From positions 1 through 31,956 of the forward strand of contig CAAFPW010000021.1 in assembly GCA_900764925.1 (NCBI GenBank): DNA of 31,956 nucleotides, written 5' to 3'. The position numbers were made by a program, and so were the translations under genes. This DNA comes from Fusobacteriaceae bacterium. GTDB taxonomy: Bacteria; Fusobacteriota; Fusobacteriia; Fusobacteriales; Fusobacteriaceae. The stretch's first letter is position 1, and each line of letters opens with the position of its first letter. Shown here in pieces: positions 7,519 through 16,344 of the stretch. The notes beneath the pieces are model-generated. The model was not told the DNA's origin, did no database searches, and saw only the letters and a program-made list of their open reading frames with translations.

Positions 7519-8280
7519 ATGGAGATAAAAGAAAAGGAATATAAAGAATGGAAGATATATTCTCCTTTTTGTAAAGAAGAAATGTTATTAGAAAATATAG
7601 GAGAGAGAATAGTTGATAATAATTTTAAAGTAGTTAAAATATTAAAGGATACTAAAAGAAATTATGTGGCAATAATTGAAATTGAAAAAATTAAATATAT
7701 TTTAAAAGAATTTCGTTCAGAAGTAATTATTCCTCAAAGACATATTCAAACAATTTTCAAATCTGGAGAGGCTTTAACAACATTAAAAAATGGATTAGAA
7801 GCAATAGAAGAAGGAATAACAGAGTTAGTAAAACCATTAGTTGCTATGGTAAAAAGAAAGAAAATGATAGAAAAAAGTTATTTACTTATGGAATATATAG
7901 AAGGGTCACGTATAGAAACAAAAGAAGATGTAGATAAAATAATAAAATTGATAAAAAAGGTTCATAGTTTGGGAAGATACCATGGAGATTTAAATACTTC
8001 AAATTTTATAAAATTAAATGATGAAATAAAAATGATAGACACCCAAATAAAAAAAGAAAAAGTACTTTTTTTTAAAAGAGCATATGATATTTTTACATTA
8101 GAAGAAGATATTTTAGTTTCAAGATATTTATTTTATGATGTGGAAAAAGAATATGGAAAGATAAAGAAAGGATTAGGGTATTTTATAGCTAAAAGTATAA
8201 AGAATATAAAAAAATTAAAATTAATTAATATAATGAAAAAACAAAAGAAAAAATTAAGGAATAAAGGGTGGAAGATATAA
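7519..8280 (+). CDS. RfaY-family lipooligosaccharide core kinase
   Basis: This 253-residue protein matches the WaaY/RfaY family, which phosphorylates core heptose with ATP. Motifs are a candidate ATP lysine in ILKEF (61-65, Lys63), the hinge LLMEYIEG (122-129), the catalytic loop HGDLNTSNF (155-163, with Asp157 and Asn162) and the metal-binding Asp in MIDTQ (172-176). The tail is strongly basic and probably lies on the inner membrane. It sits between two paralogous GT4 genes, suggesting the phosphate goes on a sugar that one of them adds or uses as acceptor. Ribosome binding site AAGGAG. The minus-strand kinase at 1371 is a shorter relative with an altered catalytic loop. Confidence 0.82.
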   Translation: MEIKEKEYKEWKIYSPFCKEEMLLENIGERIVDNNFKVVKILKDTKRNYVAIIEIEKIKYILKEFRSEVIIPQRHIQTIFKSGEALTTLKNGLEAIEEGITELVKPLVAMVKRKKMIEKSYLLMEYIEGSRIETKEDVDKIIKLIKKVHSLGRYHGDLNTSNFIKLNDEIKMIDTQIKKEKVLFFKRAYDIFTLEEDILVSRYLFYDVEKEYGKIKKGLGYFIAKSIKNIKKLKLINIMKKQKKKLRNKGWKI

Positions 8281-8315
8281 TAATCTATAAATAAAAAATA
8301 TAAAGAGGAAAATCA

Positions 8316-9491
8316 ATGAAGAAGAAAAAAATATTATTTTATACCAGTGGAATAGGTTTAGGTGGAGTAGAAAAAGTTTTATTAGAGTTATTAAAATTTA
8401 TTGATAAAGAAAAATATGATATTAAAGTAGCTTTTCAAAATGGAGATGAAAGATACTTTGAAGCAGAAATACCTCAAGATATTCAATATAAATTTATGTT
8501 AGATGAAAAAATAATTGAAAAAACTATATATTTTAAAGAAAGAAAAAAGAGAAATTTAATTTATAAAATTTGCTATTTATTTATGATGAAATATGAGAAA
8601 ATAGTTATAAAAAAAGAATTTTTAAAATTTTCAGAAGATAGAGATATTATTATTGATTTTAAAAGTGGGGATTTTTATAAAGTAATTCAACTTAATAAAA
8701 AAGCAAAAAGGCTATGTTGGCTACATAATGAGATAACAAAGGTAAGTAGCTATTATAAAAGAAAAGAAAGACTTGAAAAATTTTTTAATACATGTGACAA
8801 AGTTATATGCATATGTAATGAAATGAAGGATAATTTAATAAAAGAAATGCCAAGTATTCAAAATAAAATAGAAGTATTTTATAACTGCTTTGATATAGAA
8901 AAAATAGAAAAGTTAAGTAAAGATACTTTTGATTTAAATTTTGATGATATGAAAAGATTAAATGATAAATATTTTATTATGGTTGGAAGATTAGATGATG
9001 TACAAAAGGATTTTTCAACTTTAATAAATGCTTACGAAATTTATTGTAAAATAAATATAGAAAAAAACTTAAAATTATATTTATTAGGGGAGGGACCAGA
9101 TAGAGAAAAAATAGAAAATTTATTAAAAATAAAAGGATTAGAAAAAAATATATTATTATTGGGGGCAAAAAAAAATCCATATCCTTGGATAAAAAATTCT
9201 AAATTTTTAATTCATTCTTCTAAATTTGAAGGCTTACCAACAGTACTAATAGAAGCACTTATATTAGGTAAAGAGATAGTATCAACTGATTGTCCAACAG
9301 GACCCAAGGAAATATTAGAGAATGGTAAAATTGGAACTTTAATAAAAATTGGAGATAGCGAGGGAATGGCGAAAGCAATAAACGGAAAATTAAATAATGA
9401 AAAAAATATAGAAAAAATAATTGAATCAAGTAAAAGGTTTGATGGAAGAGAAATTATAAAAAATATAGAAAAGGTACTAGAGAGAGTATAG
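8316..9491 (+). CDS. GT4-family glycosyltransferase, paralogue B of a duplicated pair
   Basis: This is a 391-residue GT-B enzyme with GLGGVEKVLLELL (14-26), MVGRLDDVQKDFSTL (222-236), LLGEGPDREKIE (256-267), the EX7E motif EGLPTVLIE (305-313) and CPTGPKEIL (326-334). The EX7E and CPTGPKEIL motifs fall at the same residue numbers as in the gene at 6310, supporting duplication. It differs in the acceptor-binding N-terminal half, so acceptor specificity may have diverged while the donor stayed the same. A GAGGAA ribosome binding site precedes the ATG, and the next gene follows after 11 nt. It is most likely a lipooligosaccharide outer-core or surface glycan transferase. Confidence 0.88.
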   Translation: MKKKKILFYTSGIGLGGVEKVLLELLKFIDKEKYDIKVAFQNGDERYFEAEIPQDIQYKFMLDEKIIEKTIYFKERKKRNLIYKICYLFMMKYEKIVIKKEFLKFSEDRDIIIDFKSGDFYKVIQLNKKAKRLCWLHNEITKVSSYYKRKERLEKFFNTCDKVICICNEMKDNLIKEMPSIQNKIEVFYNCFDIEKIEKLSKDTFDLNFDDMKRLNDKYFIMVGRLDDVQKDFSTLINAYEIYCKINIEKNLKLYLLGEGPDREKIENLLKIKGLEKNILLLGAKKNPYPWIKNSKFLIHSSKFEGLPTVLIEALILGKEIVSTDCPTGPKEILENGKIGTLIKIGDSEGMAKAINGKLNNEKNIEKIIESSKRFDGREIIKNIEKVLERV

Positions 9492-9502
9492 TTGGAGGGA
9501 AT

Positions 9503-10480
9503 ATGTTATACTATCGTTTAAAAAAATTATTAGCAAATGTTATTTGTGTTTTTATAACTAATAAAGAAAAAAGAATAGAGTTTAGAAAAGAATTTTTAAA
9601 TAGAAGAATTGGTGTAAAAGAAATAGATAAATATTGTAAGGGAGTTCCAATAGAACCTTGGGCATTTATAAGAGTAAAAAACGAAATAGTGACGATAGAT
9701 ACTTCTTTAAAAAGTATATTACCAGTTATAAAAAAAGGAGTAATAGGCTATAACGATTGTGATGATGGAACAGAAGAATATATAATAGAGTTTTGTAAAC
9801 AAAATTCAGGATTTATCCCAGTAAAATATCCATATACAGTTTATCCTCAAGGACATGAAATTTATAAAAAAGAAGGGATAGAAGAAGAAAAAAAGTTGGC
9901 AGCATATTATAACTATGTACTTTCTTATATACCAAAAGATGAATGGATAATAAAAATAGATTGTGATCATGTATATGATGGAGAGAAATTAAAAAAATTA
10001 TTTTATCTTCCTAAAAAGGATAATGATTATATAGTTATATCAAGGTTAGATTTGGCTGTAGTAGATAATAAAATTTATACGATTACAGATAAGCCATTTG
10101 TAGAATCAAAAGATTTTTTTCTTTTGAAAAATAGAAATTTAAATTTTAAAAATAGTAGTTGGGAATATAAAAAAAATGGGAAAATTTTTTTAGCGGGATG
10201 TGAAACTTTATATATAAATAATTATCCTGCTAACTCTAGTAAAATAGAAAAATCATATAATTTTATATATGGTGAATTAGTAAATTATCACTTTCCATTA
10301 GCTAAAAAATGGAGAAAAGACAAGAATGAATATATAAAAGAAAGTAGTTTAGTTTTATTTGAAAAATTTAAAAATAATATTAATCTAAAAAATAAAATAG
10401 ATATAAATTTGTTAGAAGAAGACAAAATATTAAAGATATATAACAGTTTTAATTTAAAAGGAGAAAAGATTTTACCATAA
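9503..10480 (+). CDS. CgtA-like glycosyltransferase (beta-1,4-N-acetylgalactosaminyltransferase family), copy 1
   Basis: This 325-residue protein resembles the CgtA family first known from Campylobacter lipooligosaccharide synthesis, which adds GalNAc in ganglioside-mimic outer cores. Visible hallmarks are EPWAFIRVKNE (51-61), the GT-A-like nucleotide motif GYNDCDDGTEEYI (82-94), FIPVKYPYTVYP (104-115) and KIDCDH (151-156), a DxD-type metal-binding motif. The mixed hydrophobic and basic N-terminus suggests peripheral membrane attachment. SD GGAGGG. It is followed after a short gap by a paralogue sharing long stretches of identical codons. The family call comes from remembered motif similarity, and the actual sugar may differ. 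Confidence 0.75.
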   Translation: MLYYRLKKLLANVICVFITNKEKRIEFRKEFLNRRIGVKEIDKYCKGVPIEPWAFIRVKNEIVTIDTSLKSILPVIKKGVIGYNDCDDGTEEYIIEFCKQNSGFIPVKYPYTVYPQGHEIYKKEGIEEEKKLAAYYNYVLSYIPKDEWIIKIDCDHVYDGEKLKKLFYLPKKDNDYIVISRLDLAVVDNKIYTITDKPFVESKDFFLLKNRNLNFKNSSWEYKKNGKIFLAGCETLYINNYPANSSKIEKSYNFIYGELVNYHFPLAKKWRKDKNEYIKESSLVLFEKFKNNINLKNKIDINLLEEDKILKIYNSFNLKGEKILP

Positions 10481-10505
10481 AGAATTGAATTATGAGGAGA
10501 AAGTT

Positions 10506-11417
10506 ATGGAAAAAATGATAAGAAAGTTAATATATAAAGTTGGAAGAGTTTTCATTAAGGATAAGGAAGTAAGAGAGGAATGGAAAAAAAATATAGTATA
10601 TAGGAGAATAGGAGTAGATAAAATAGATAAATATTGTAAAGGAACACCAATAGAGCCATGGGCATTTATAAGGGCTAAAAATGAAATAATAACAATAGAT
10701 AGTTGCTTAAAAAGTATATTACCAGTTATAAAAAAAGGAGTAATAGGATATAATGATTGTAATGATGGAACAGAAGAGTATATTATAGAATTTTGTAAAC
10801 AGAATCCAGGATTTATCCCAGTAAAATATCCATATACAGTTTATCCTTTAACTAGTAATGAATATTTAAAAGAAACAAGTAATAAAAATTGTTGGTTTTC
10901 AAGTTATTGCAATTATATATTATCTTATATACCTAAAGATGAATGGATAATAAAAATAGATTGTGATCATATATTTGATTCAAACAAATTAAAAAAATTG
11001 TTGTATTTACCTAAAAAAGATAATGATTTAATAGTAATTTCAAGATTAAATTTACATATTGAAAAAGAAAAAATATATACTTTAAAAAATATGGAAATAC
11101 TAGAAGAACCAGATCACTTTATTATAAAAAATAAAAATTTAAAATTTAAAATGAAATTTGAACAAGTTAATAAAAAAAATATAATTTATGAAGAGATAGA
11201 GCAATTAAATCCTATAAATTATAATTTTATATATACAGAAGTAACAAATTACCATTTTCCAACATTAAAAAGTTATAGGAAATATATAGAAAATGATAAT
11301 AAAGTTTTATTAGAAGATTATTTAAAAATGAAGAAAAAGATATTTAATTCAATTTTAGATAAAAAATTAGTAGATAGAGAAAGAATATTAAATATTTATA
11401 GAAATTTTAAAATTTAA
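10506..11417 (+). CDS. CgtA-like glycosyltransferase, copy 2 of a tandem pair
   Basis: This is a 303-residue paralogue of the preceding gene. It keeps EPWAFIRAKNE, GYNDCNDGTEEYI, FIPVKYPYTVYP and the metal-binding KIDCDH (150-155), but diverges after about residue 165 and in the loop following TVYP. I placed the start at ATG 10506 because AGGAGA precedes it and MEKMIRKLIYKV aligns with the start of copy 1; an in-frame TTG at 10485 lacks such a site. Several blocks of copy 1 recur almost unchanged exactly 1000 bp downstream, for example 9811 and 10811. The catalytic core is conserved while the acceptor-side C-terminal part has changed, suggesting the same donor on a different acceptor. Confidence 0.75.
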   Translation: MEKMIRKLIYKVGRVFIKDKEVREEWKKNIVYRRIGVDKIDKYCKGTPIEPWAFIRAKNEIITIDSCLKSILPVIKKGVIGYNDCNDGTEEYIIEFCKQNPGFIPVKYPYTVYPLTSNEYLKETSNKNCWFSSYCNYILSYIPKDEWIIKIDCDHIFDSNKLKKLLYLPKKDNDLIVISRLNLHIEKEKIYTLKNMEILEEPDHFIIKNKNLKFKMKFEQVNKKNIIYEEIEQLNPINYNFIYTEVTNYHFPTLKSYRKYIENDNKVLLEDYLKMKKKIFNSILDKKLVDRERILNIYRNFKI

Positions 11418-11428
11418 AGGAAAAATTT

Positions 11429-12376
11429 ATGGGAAAAATTTTATTAATAACAACAAAACTATTTGGATATGAAAAATTAATAATTGAGGAGTTAAAAAGA
11501 AATGGATATGAAGTGGATTTTTTTGATTATGCTTTAGATAAAAGAGCTAGAGATAAAATAAATCCTTTTTTAAAAATACTAAATAATATATATTATAGAA
11601 GATTAAAAAATATTAATTTAAAAGATAAATATGAGGAAAAACATAGAAATAAAAGGATAAAATTATTAAATAAAAAATATGATATAATAATAAAAATAGG
11701 AAATTTTTATTTAGATGAAAGTACTTTAATATTATTAAAAAATATAGGAAGTTATAGAATACTGCATCATTGGGATACAATTGAATCAGAAGAGAAATTT
11801 TTAAATGAAAAAAAATATTTTAATAAAATTTCAAGTTTTGATAAAGAGGATTGTTATAAGTATCATTTAAAGTATTTAGCAAATTTTTATTATTATACAG
11901 ATAAACCAAATAAAAATTATTTATACGATTTATATTGTATAATGGGTGATGAAAGTAAACAATTTGTATTAGAAAATATTTCAAAAATTTGTTATTCCAA
12001 AAATATAAAAAGCAGTTTAAATTTATTAGCAAAGCATAAGCAGAGTAAAGATATTAATATTTTAGCAAAGGGAAAGAATTACAGTGAAGTAATAAAAGAT
12101 TATAAAAATTCAAAGGTGATATTAGAACTAATTAGTAAAAGAAATAATGCTCCTACTTTTAGAAGCATTGAAGTTATTGGATTAAAAAAAAAATTAATAA
12201 CTAATAATAAAAATATAGTTAATGAAGATTTTTATAATTCTAATAATATATTAGTTATTGATGAAAATGATATAGATATTCCAAGACATTTTTTTGAATC
12301 TTCTTATGAAGAATTACCAAAAGAAATTTATGAAAAATATAGTTTAAAAAAGTGGATAAAAGAATTGTTAAGTTAA
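11429..12376 (+). CDS. Glycosyltransferase-like protein of the surface-glycan cluster, family uncertain
   Basis: This 315-residue soluble protein starts with a Rossmann-type strand (MGKILLITTKLFGYEK). It contains KISSFDKEDCYKYHLKYL (133-150), a pattern I associate with CgeB-like/GT-B sugar transferases of LPS loci, and a late segment NAPTFRSIEVIGLKKKLIT that resembles a donor-site R-x-x-E helix. It lacks the strong motifs of GT4 or GT9, so the activity is inferred from these segments and its place between the CgtA-like pair and the ligase/polymerase. Base composition is extreme even for this region: 8 G or C in the 60 bases at 11701-11760. SD AAAGGA. It may complete the outermost sugar of the oligosaccharide. 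Confidence 0.5.
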   Translation: MGKILLITTKLFGYEKLIIEELKRNGYEVDFFDYALDKRARDKINPFLKILNNIYYRRLKNINLKDKYEEKHRNKRIKLLNKKYDIIIKIGNFYLDESTLILLKNIGSYRILHHWDTIESEEKFLNEKKYFNKISSFDKEDCYKYHLKYLANFYYYTDKPNKNYLYDLYCIMGDESKQFVLENISKICYSKNIKSSLNLLAKHKQSKDINILAKGKNYSEVIKDYKNSKVILELISKRNNAPTFRSIEVIGLKKKLITNNKNIVNEDFYNSNNILVIDENDIDIPRHFFESSYEELPKEIYEKYSLKKWIKELLS

Positions 12377-12420
12377 GAGCTAAGAAGAGATTTTTTTATT
12401 AATAAAGGAGAGAAAATAAC

Positions 12421-13620
12421 ATGTTAGCACAATATAAAATTAATAAGTTAGATGTATTAAACTATATTTTAGTGATAATTTTAGTATATCTGATGTGTAC
12501 AAGAAAGTATAATAAATATGATGAAGTAATCACATATGTTTTAGGAATAATTTGTTTTTCAAATATTTTTATAACAAAAAAATATTTGAAGATTAATAAA
12601 ACAATAGTATTTTTTTTAATAACATGGTGTATTTTGATAACAAATAGTTTAACAAAAATGATATTCAATTATTCTGAAGGAGAGTATATAAAATTTTATC
12701 GTTATATAATGATAGATGGGGTTTTATTGTTTTTTATTTTTACCCAACTCAATATAAATAGGTTATTAATGAAAGATAGATTGTTAATTATGATAAATTT
12801 ATTATCAGTATATCCCTTATCTAAGGGAATAGATTTTATTTTAGAAAATGGAATTTTTAAAAGAGGATTTATATGGGGAAATCCAAATCATTATTCTATG
12901 ATTATGGGTTTTTTTATAATAATTTCATTTGTTAGTTTTGTAACAGAAAATAGAGTTAGATATAAAATATTTTTTTTAATACTTAATATACTTCAATTTT
13001 TTACAATGAATTGTGTGGGCCAATCAAGAAATGTATTTTTTGCTTTAAACTTAATTTATGGATTAGTTATAGGACTCCACTATAATTTTTTTAAGAAAAA
13101 TAATATAAAAAAACTTTTTATATTACTATTAGGAATATGTGTTATATTTTTTTGTTTTGAATTTTTTAATTTAGGGGAAAAATATAGAATTTTTCGAATA
13201 GGCTTTGAGGATTTGATAACAAATCCAAGGATATTATTATGGAAAAAGGGGTTAATAGATGATGAGTTTAATTTTATCTTAGGAAAAGGATTTGCTTATT
13301 ATACAATGAATACTTTTAAGGATACTGTAGGAGTAACAATATCAACTTTACATAATGATTGTATAGAAATATTAGTAACCCAAGGAATTATAAGCTTAAT
13401 TACGTATTTAGGGTTTATATTTTATTCGTTGAAAGTTATATTAAGAGAGTATTTAGTGACTAATAACAAAATTTTTTTAATAACTGTAGTTTTTATAGTT
13501 TATTTTCTTATGATAGGAATGTTAGAAAACCCAATATATAATAAAAGAGCTGTTCAATTTCTTGTTATGTTTATAGGTTTATCTTTACACTTGATTAATG
13601 ATAGGATAAATAAAATATAA
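12421..13620 (+). CDS. O-antigen ligase/polymerase family membrane protein (WaaL/Wzy-like)
   Basis: This is a 399-residue polytopic inner-membrane protein with roughly ten to twelve hydrophobic helices, starting at about residue 14 and closely spaced to about 250, then three more at about 325-395. The long loop between them contains GKGFAYYTMNT and TLHNDCIEILVTQGIISLITYL, matching the conserved HN-x-x-(I/L)E-x-x-x-x-x-G element of the Wzy_C/WaaL superfamily. GNPNHYSMIMGF and GQSRNVFFAL are the other family-like segments. Such proteins join undecaprenyl-linked glycan to lipid A-core or polymerise repeat units in the periplasm. As no Wzx flippase or chain-length regulator is visible, a ligase role is slightly favoured, but the two cannot be separated by sequence alone. 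AAAGGAGAG is the ribosome binding site. Confidence 0.8.
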   Translation: MLAQYKINKLDVLNYILVIILVYLMCTRKYNKYDEVITYVLGIICFSNIFITKKYLKINKTIVFFLITWCILITNSLTKMIFNYSEGEYIKFYRYIMIDGVLLFFIFTQLNINRLLMKDRLLIMINLLSVYPLSKGIDFILENGIFKRGFIWGNPNHYSMIMGFFIIISFVSFVTENRVRYKIFFLILNILQFFTMNCVGQSRNVFFALNLIYGLVIGLHYNFFKKNNIKKLFILLLGICVIFFCFEFFNLGEKYRIFRIGFEDLITNPRILLWKKGLIDDEFNFILGKGFAYYTMNTFKDTVGVTISTLHNDCIEILVTQGIISLITYLGFIFYSLKVILREYLVTNNKIFLITVVFIVYFLMIGMLENPIYNKRAVQFLVMFIGLSLHLINDRINKI

Positions 13621-13945
13621 TAAAAATATATACTTAGAATAAAGTTATATATTGTTAATTACTGTAATTAAATTTTATAATTTAAAATAAAATTATTTAT
13701 TTTATAGACACAGAATCAAATAGAAAAAAGGAATATTTAATTAAAATAAATTTATAAGTTTAATTATTATATAGTCAATTTTTTAATAATTTTAAAGAGA
13801 AAACAAATGGGACTATTAATTTATGATACTAAAATATTAATTAATAATAAATAAGAATATTGAAAGATTTAATTACATAGAAAGTTATTGAAAAAAGAAA
13901 AAAATAAAAATTTTAAGATATAGAAATTTAAAAAGGAGTAAAAAT
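13621..13945. other. 325-bp AT-rich gap between the ligase gene and rmlA
   Basis: No gene is seen. There is a 17-nt perfect palindrome (13655-13671, TTAATTAC-T-GTAATTAA) shortly after the ligase stop, with no T-tract behind it, so it is more like an operator or a chance AT palindrome than a terminator. Short open frames lack ribosome binding sites or are under 20 codons. The rmlA ribosome binding site (AAGGAG) ends the gap. A separate promoter for rmlA is likely, but no clear -35/-10 pair stands out. Confidence 0.5.
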
Positions 13946-14809
13946 ATGAAAGGAATAATCTTGGCAGGAGGAAGTGGGACAAGACTTTATCCAATAACAA
14001 AAGCGATATCAAAACAGATAAATCCGATATATGATAAACCTATGATATACTATCCTCTTTCTATTCTTATGTTAGCAGGAATAAGAGAGATATTGGTAAC
14101 ATCTACTCCTAGAGATTTACCTTTATTTCAAGAACTATTAGGAAGTGGAGAAGATTTTGGAGTTAGACTGGAATATGCAATTCAAGAAAAACCAAATGGA
14201 TTAGCAGAAGCATTTATCATAGGAGAAGAATTTATAGGTAACGATTCATGTGCATTAGTATTAGGGGATAATATTTTTTATGGTCATGGATTAACAGGAA
14301 TGTTAAAAGAAGCAGAAGCTAGAAAAGAAGGAGCTACAATATTTGGTTACTATGTACCTAATCCTAAAGATTTTGGAGTAGTAGAATTTGATAAAGATGG
14401 AAAAGTAATATCATTAGAGGAGAAACCACAAAATCCAAAATCAAACTATGCAGTACCAGGACTATATTTTTATGATAATACAGTGGTAGAGAAAGCTAAG
14501 AGAGTAAAGCCATCAAAAAGAGGTGAGTTAGAGATAACTTCAATTAATGAGATGTATCTACAAGAGGGAAAGTTACATGTAGTAAATTTTGGAAGAGGAA
14601 TGGCATGGCTAGATACAGGAACACATGATGCACTACTTGAAGCAGCTAATTTTGTAAAAACTATACAAAGTAGACAGGGAGTAATGGTAGCTTGTCTTGA
14701 AGAGATAGCATATAGAAATGGATGGATAAGTAAAGAAAAAGTGTTAGAGTTAGCAAAATCATTAATGAAATCAAATTATGGAGAGTATCTAGTAAATTTA
14801 GTGAAATAG
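13946..14809 (+). CDS. rfbA: Glucose-1-phosphate thymidylyltransferase (RmlA/RfbA)
   Basis: This is a 287-residue enzyme, full length for the family. It makes dTDP-glucose from dTTP and glucose-1-phosphate, the first step to dTDP-L-rhamnose. The N-terminal nucleotidyltransferase signature GGSGTRLYPIT (8-18) is intact, followed by DKPMIYYPLS, EKPNGLAEAF, LGDNIFYGHG and the late LDTGTHDALLEA, all typical of RmlA. The ribosome binding site is AAAGGAG. It is 9 nt upstream of the rmlC-rmlD fusion, so the two are co-transcribed. It is visibly less AT-extreme than the glycosyltransferase genes upstream, which suggests a different history. The activated sugar presumably feeds transferases in this cluster. 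Confidence 0.95.
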   Translation: MKGIILAGGSGTRLYPITKAISKQINPIYDKPMIYYPLSILMLAGIREILVTSTPRDLPLFQELLGSGEDFGVRLEYAIQEKPNGLAEAFIIGEEFIGNDSCALVLGDNIFYGHGLTGMLKEAEARKEGATIFGYYVPNPKDFGVVEFDKDGKVISLEEKPQNPKSNYAVPGLYFYDNTVVEKAKRVKPSKRGELEITSINEMYLQEGKLHVVNFGRGMAWLDTGTHDALLEAANFVKTIQSRQGVMVACLEEIAYRNGWISKEKVLELAKSLMKSNYGEYLVNLVK

Positions 14810-14818
14810 GTGGAGTAG

Positions 14819-16228
14819 ATGAGTAAGTTTAAAAGAATAGAAACAGGTATAGAGGGATTATATATAATAGAGTCTACTGTATTTGGAGATAATAGAGGAT
14901 TTTTCTTAGAGTCATATAGCAAGAAAGAGTTTGAAGAGATAGGAATAACAGAAGAGTTTGTACAAGATAATCACTCAAAATCTAAAAAAGGAGTATTAAG
15001 AGGATTACACTTTCAAACTAAACACTCTCAAGGGAAATTGGTAAGAGTAATAAAAGGTTCTGTATATGATGTAGCAGTAGATATTAGAAAAGGAAGTAAA
15101 ACTTATGGACAATGGTATGGAATAGAACTAAGCGCAGAGAATAAAAAGATGTTCTATATACCAGCTGGATTTGCTCATGGTTTTTTAACTTTAGAAGATG
15201 AAACAGAGTTTCAATATAAATGTACAGATATATATGCGCCACAATATGATAGTGGAATAATGTATGATGATAAAGACTTAAATATAGATTGGAAGCTAGA
15301 AGAGTATGGAATAACAGAGCTTACTCTCTCAGAAAAAGATAAGAAACATCAATCTTTTAAAGAGTATACAGAGGGATATCAAGGAGATTATGTACTTCTT
15401 ACTGGAGCTAATGGGCAGTTAGGACAGGATTTTCAAAAACTATTTGATAAGTTAGGGATAAAATATATAGCTACTGACTACCAAGAGTTAGACATCACTG
15501 ATAAAGAAAAAGTAAGAGAATATATAGAGAATAATAACTTTACTGTAGTTATTAACTGTGCTGCATATAATAATGTAGATAAGGCAGAAGAAGAGGTAGA
15601 AAAATGTTATGCTCTTAATGCCTATGCTCCTAAAAATTTAGCAGAGATATGTAAAGAAAGAAATATTATCTTTGTAACTTACTCAACAGATTTTGTATTT
15701 GATGGGGAAAAAGAGATACCATATACAGAGGAAGATGCACCTAATCCATTATCAGTATATTCAAAAGCTAAGTTAGAAGGAGAAAAATATTCTTTAGAAT
15801 ATGAAAAAACTTTTCTAATTAGAACTTCTTGGGTATTTGGAATGGGAAATAATAACTTCTGTAAGCAGGTAATAAATTGGTCAAAGGATAGAGATATATT
15901 AAAAATAGTAGATGATCAAGTATCTAGTCCAACATATTCAAAGGATTTAGCAGAATTTTCATGGGGTTTAATACAAACTGATAAGTATGGACTATATCAT
16001 TTTTCTAATAGTGGAGAGGCTTCTAAATACGACCAAGCTCAATATATTTTAAAGAAGATAGGATGGCAAGGGAAATTAGAGAGAGCTAAAACAAGTGATT
16101 TTCCATTACCAGCAAAAAGAGCAAAATATTCAAAATTGAATAGTAGTAAGATAGAGAAAATTGTAGATAAAAAAATACCTCATTGGAAAGAGGGAATAGA
16201 TAGATTTTTGGAGGAACTATTAGGTTAA
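14819..16228 (+). CDS. Bifunctional dTDP-4-dehydrorhamnose 3,5-epimerase / dTDP-4-dehydrorhamnose reductase (RmlC-RmlD fusion)
   Basis: This 469-residue fusion would carry out the last two steps of dTDP-L-rhamnose synthesis in the cytosol. Residues 1-185 are a complete RmlC cupin with the catalytic histidine in RGLHFQ (His64), KLVRVIKGSVYDVAVD (73-88) and PAGFAHGF (115-122). Residues 190-469 are an RmlD short-chain reductase: GANGQLG for NAD(P)H (196-202), CAAYNNVDKAE, STDFVFDG (289-296, with Phe where Tyr is usual) and the catalytic YSKAK (314-318). The short linker is around GYQGDY. It is co-transcribed with rmlA. RmlB, the 4,6-dehydratase needed between these enzymes, is not in the window and must lie elsewhere. 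The fusion should channel the unstable 4-keto intermediate. Confidence 0.93.
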   Translation: MSKFKRIETGIEGLYIIESTVFGDNRGFFLESYSKKEFEEIGITEEFVQDNHSKSKKGVLRGLHFQTKHSQGKLVRVIKGSVYDVAVDIRKGSKTYGQWYGIELSAENKKMFYIPAGFAHGFLTLEDETEFQYKCTDIYAPQYDSGIMYDDKDLNIDWKLEEYGITELTLSEKDKKHQSFKEYTEGYQGDYVLLTGANGQLGQDFQKLFDKLGIKYIATDYQELDITDKEKVREYIENNNFTVVINCAAYNNVDKAEEEVEKCYALNAYAPKNLAEICKERNIIFVTYSTDFVFDGEKEIPYTEEDAPNPLSVYSKAKLEGEKYSLEYEKTFLIRTSWVFGMGNNNFCKQVINWSKDRDILKIVDDQVSSPTYSKDLAEFSWGLIQTDKYGLYHFSNSGEASKYDQAQYILKKIGWQGKLERAKTSDFPLPAKRAKYSKLNSSKIEKIVDKKIPHWKEGIDRFLEELLG

Positions 16229-16305
16229 TTAGCCTGTTTGTTGTATAAAAAATATCAGCTTTGGAGTGAAATTGATGGGGATATGGTAAAAAATTAATAA
16301 TTTTA

Positions 16306-16344
16306 GAAGCTAGTAAAGATGTTAAAGTAGCTTCAGTTTTTTTT
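16306..16344 (+). terminator. Rho-independent terminator after the rhamnose genes
   Basis: A 7-bp stem GAAGCTA (16306-16312) / TAGCTTC (16328-16334) with a 15-nt loop is followed by eight T (16337-16344). It lies 77 bp after the rmlCD stop and separates the glycan cluster from the orphan membrane protein. Confidence 0.7.

Noticed and set aside
13655..13671. Perfect 17-nt palindrome as a terminator for the ligase gene
   Set aside because: No T-run follows and the stem is A/T-rich and weak; it is noted only within the intergenic entry.
16231..16302. Short open stretch ending WSEIDGDMVKN after the rhamnose genes, possibly a gene remnant
   Set aside because: Only about 20 codons, no start signal, and no recognisable family; too little to call.
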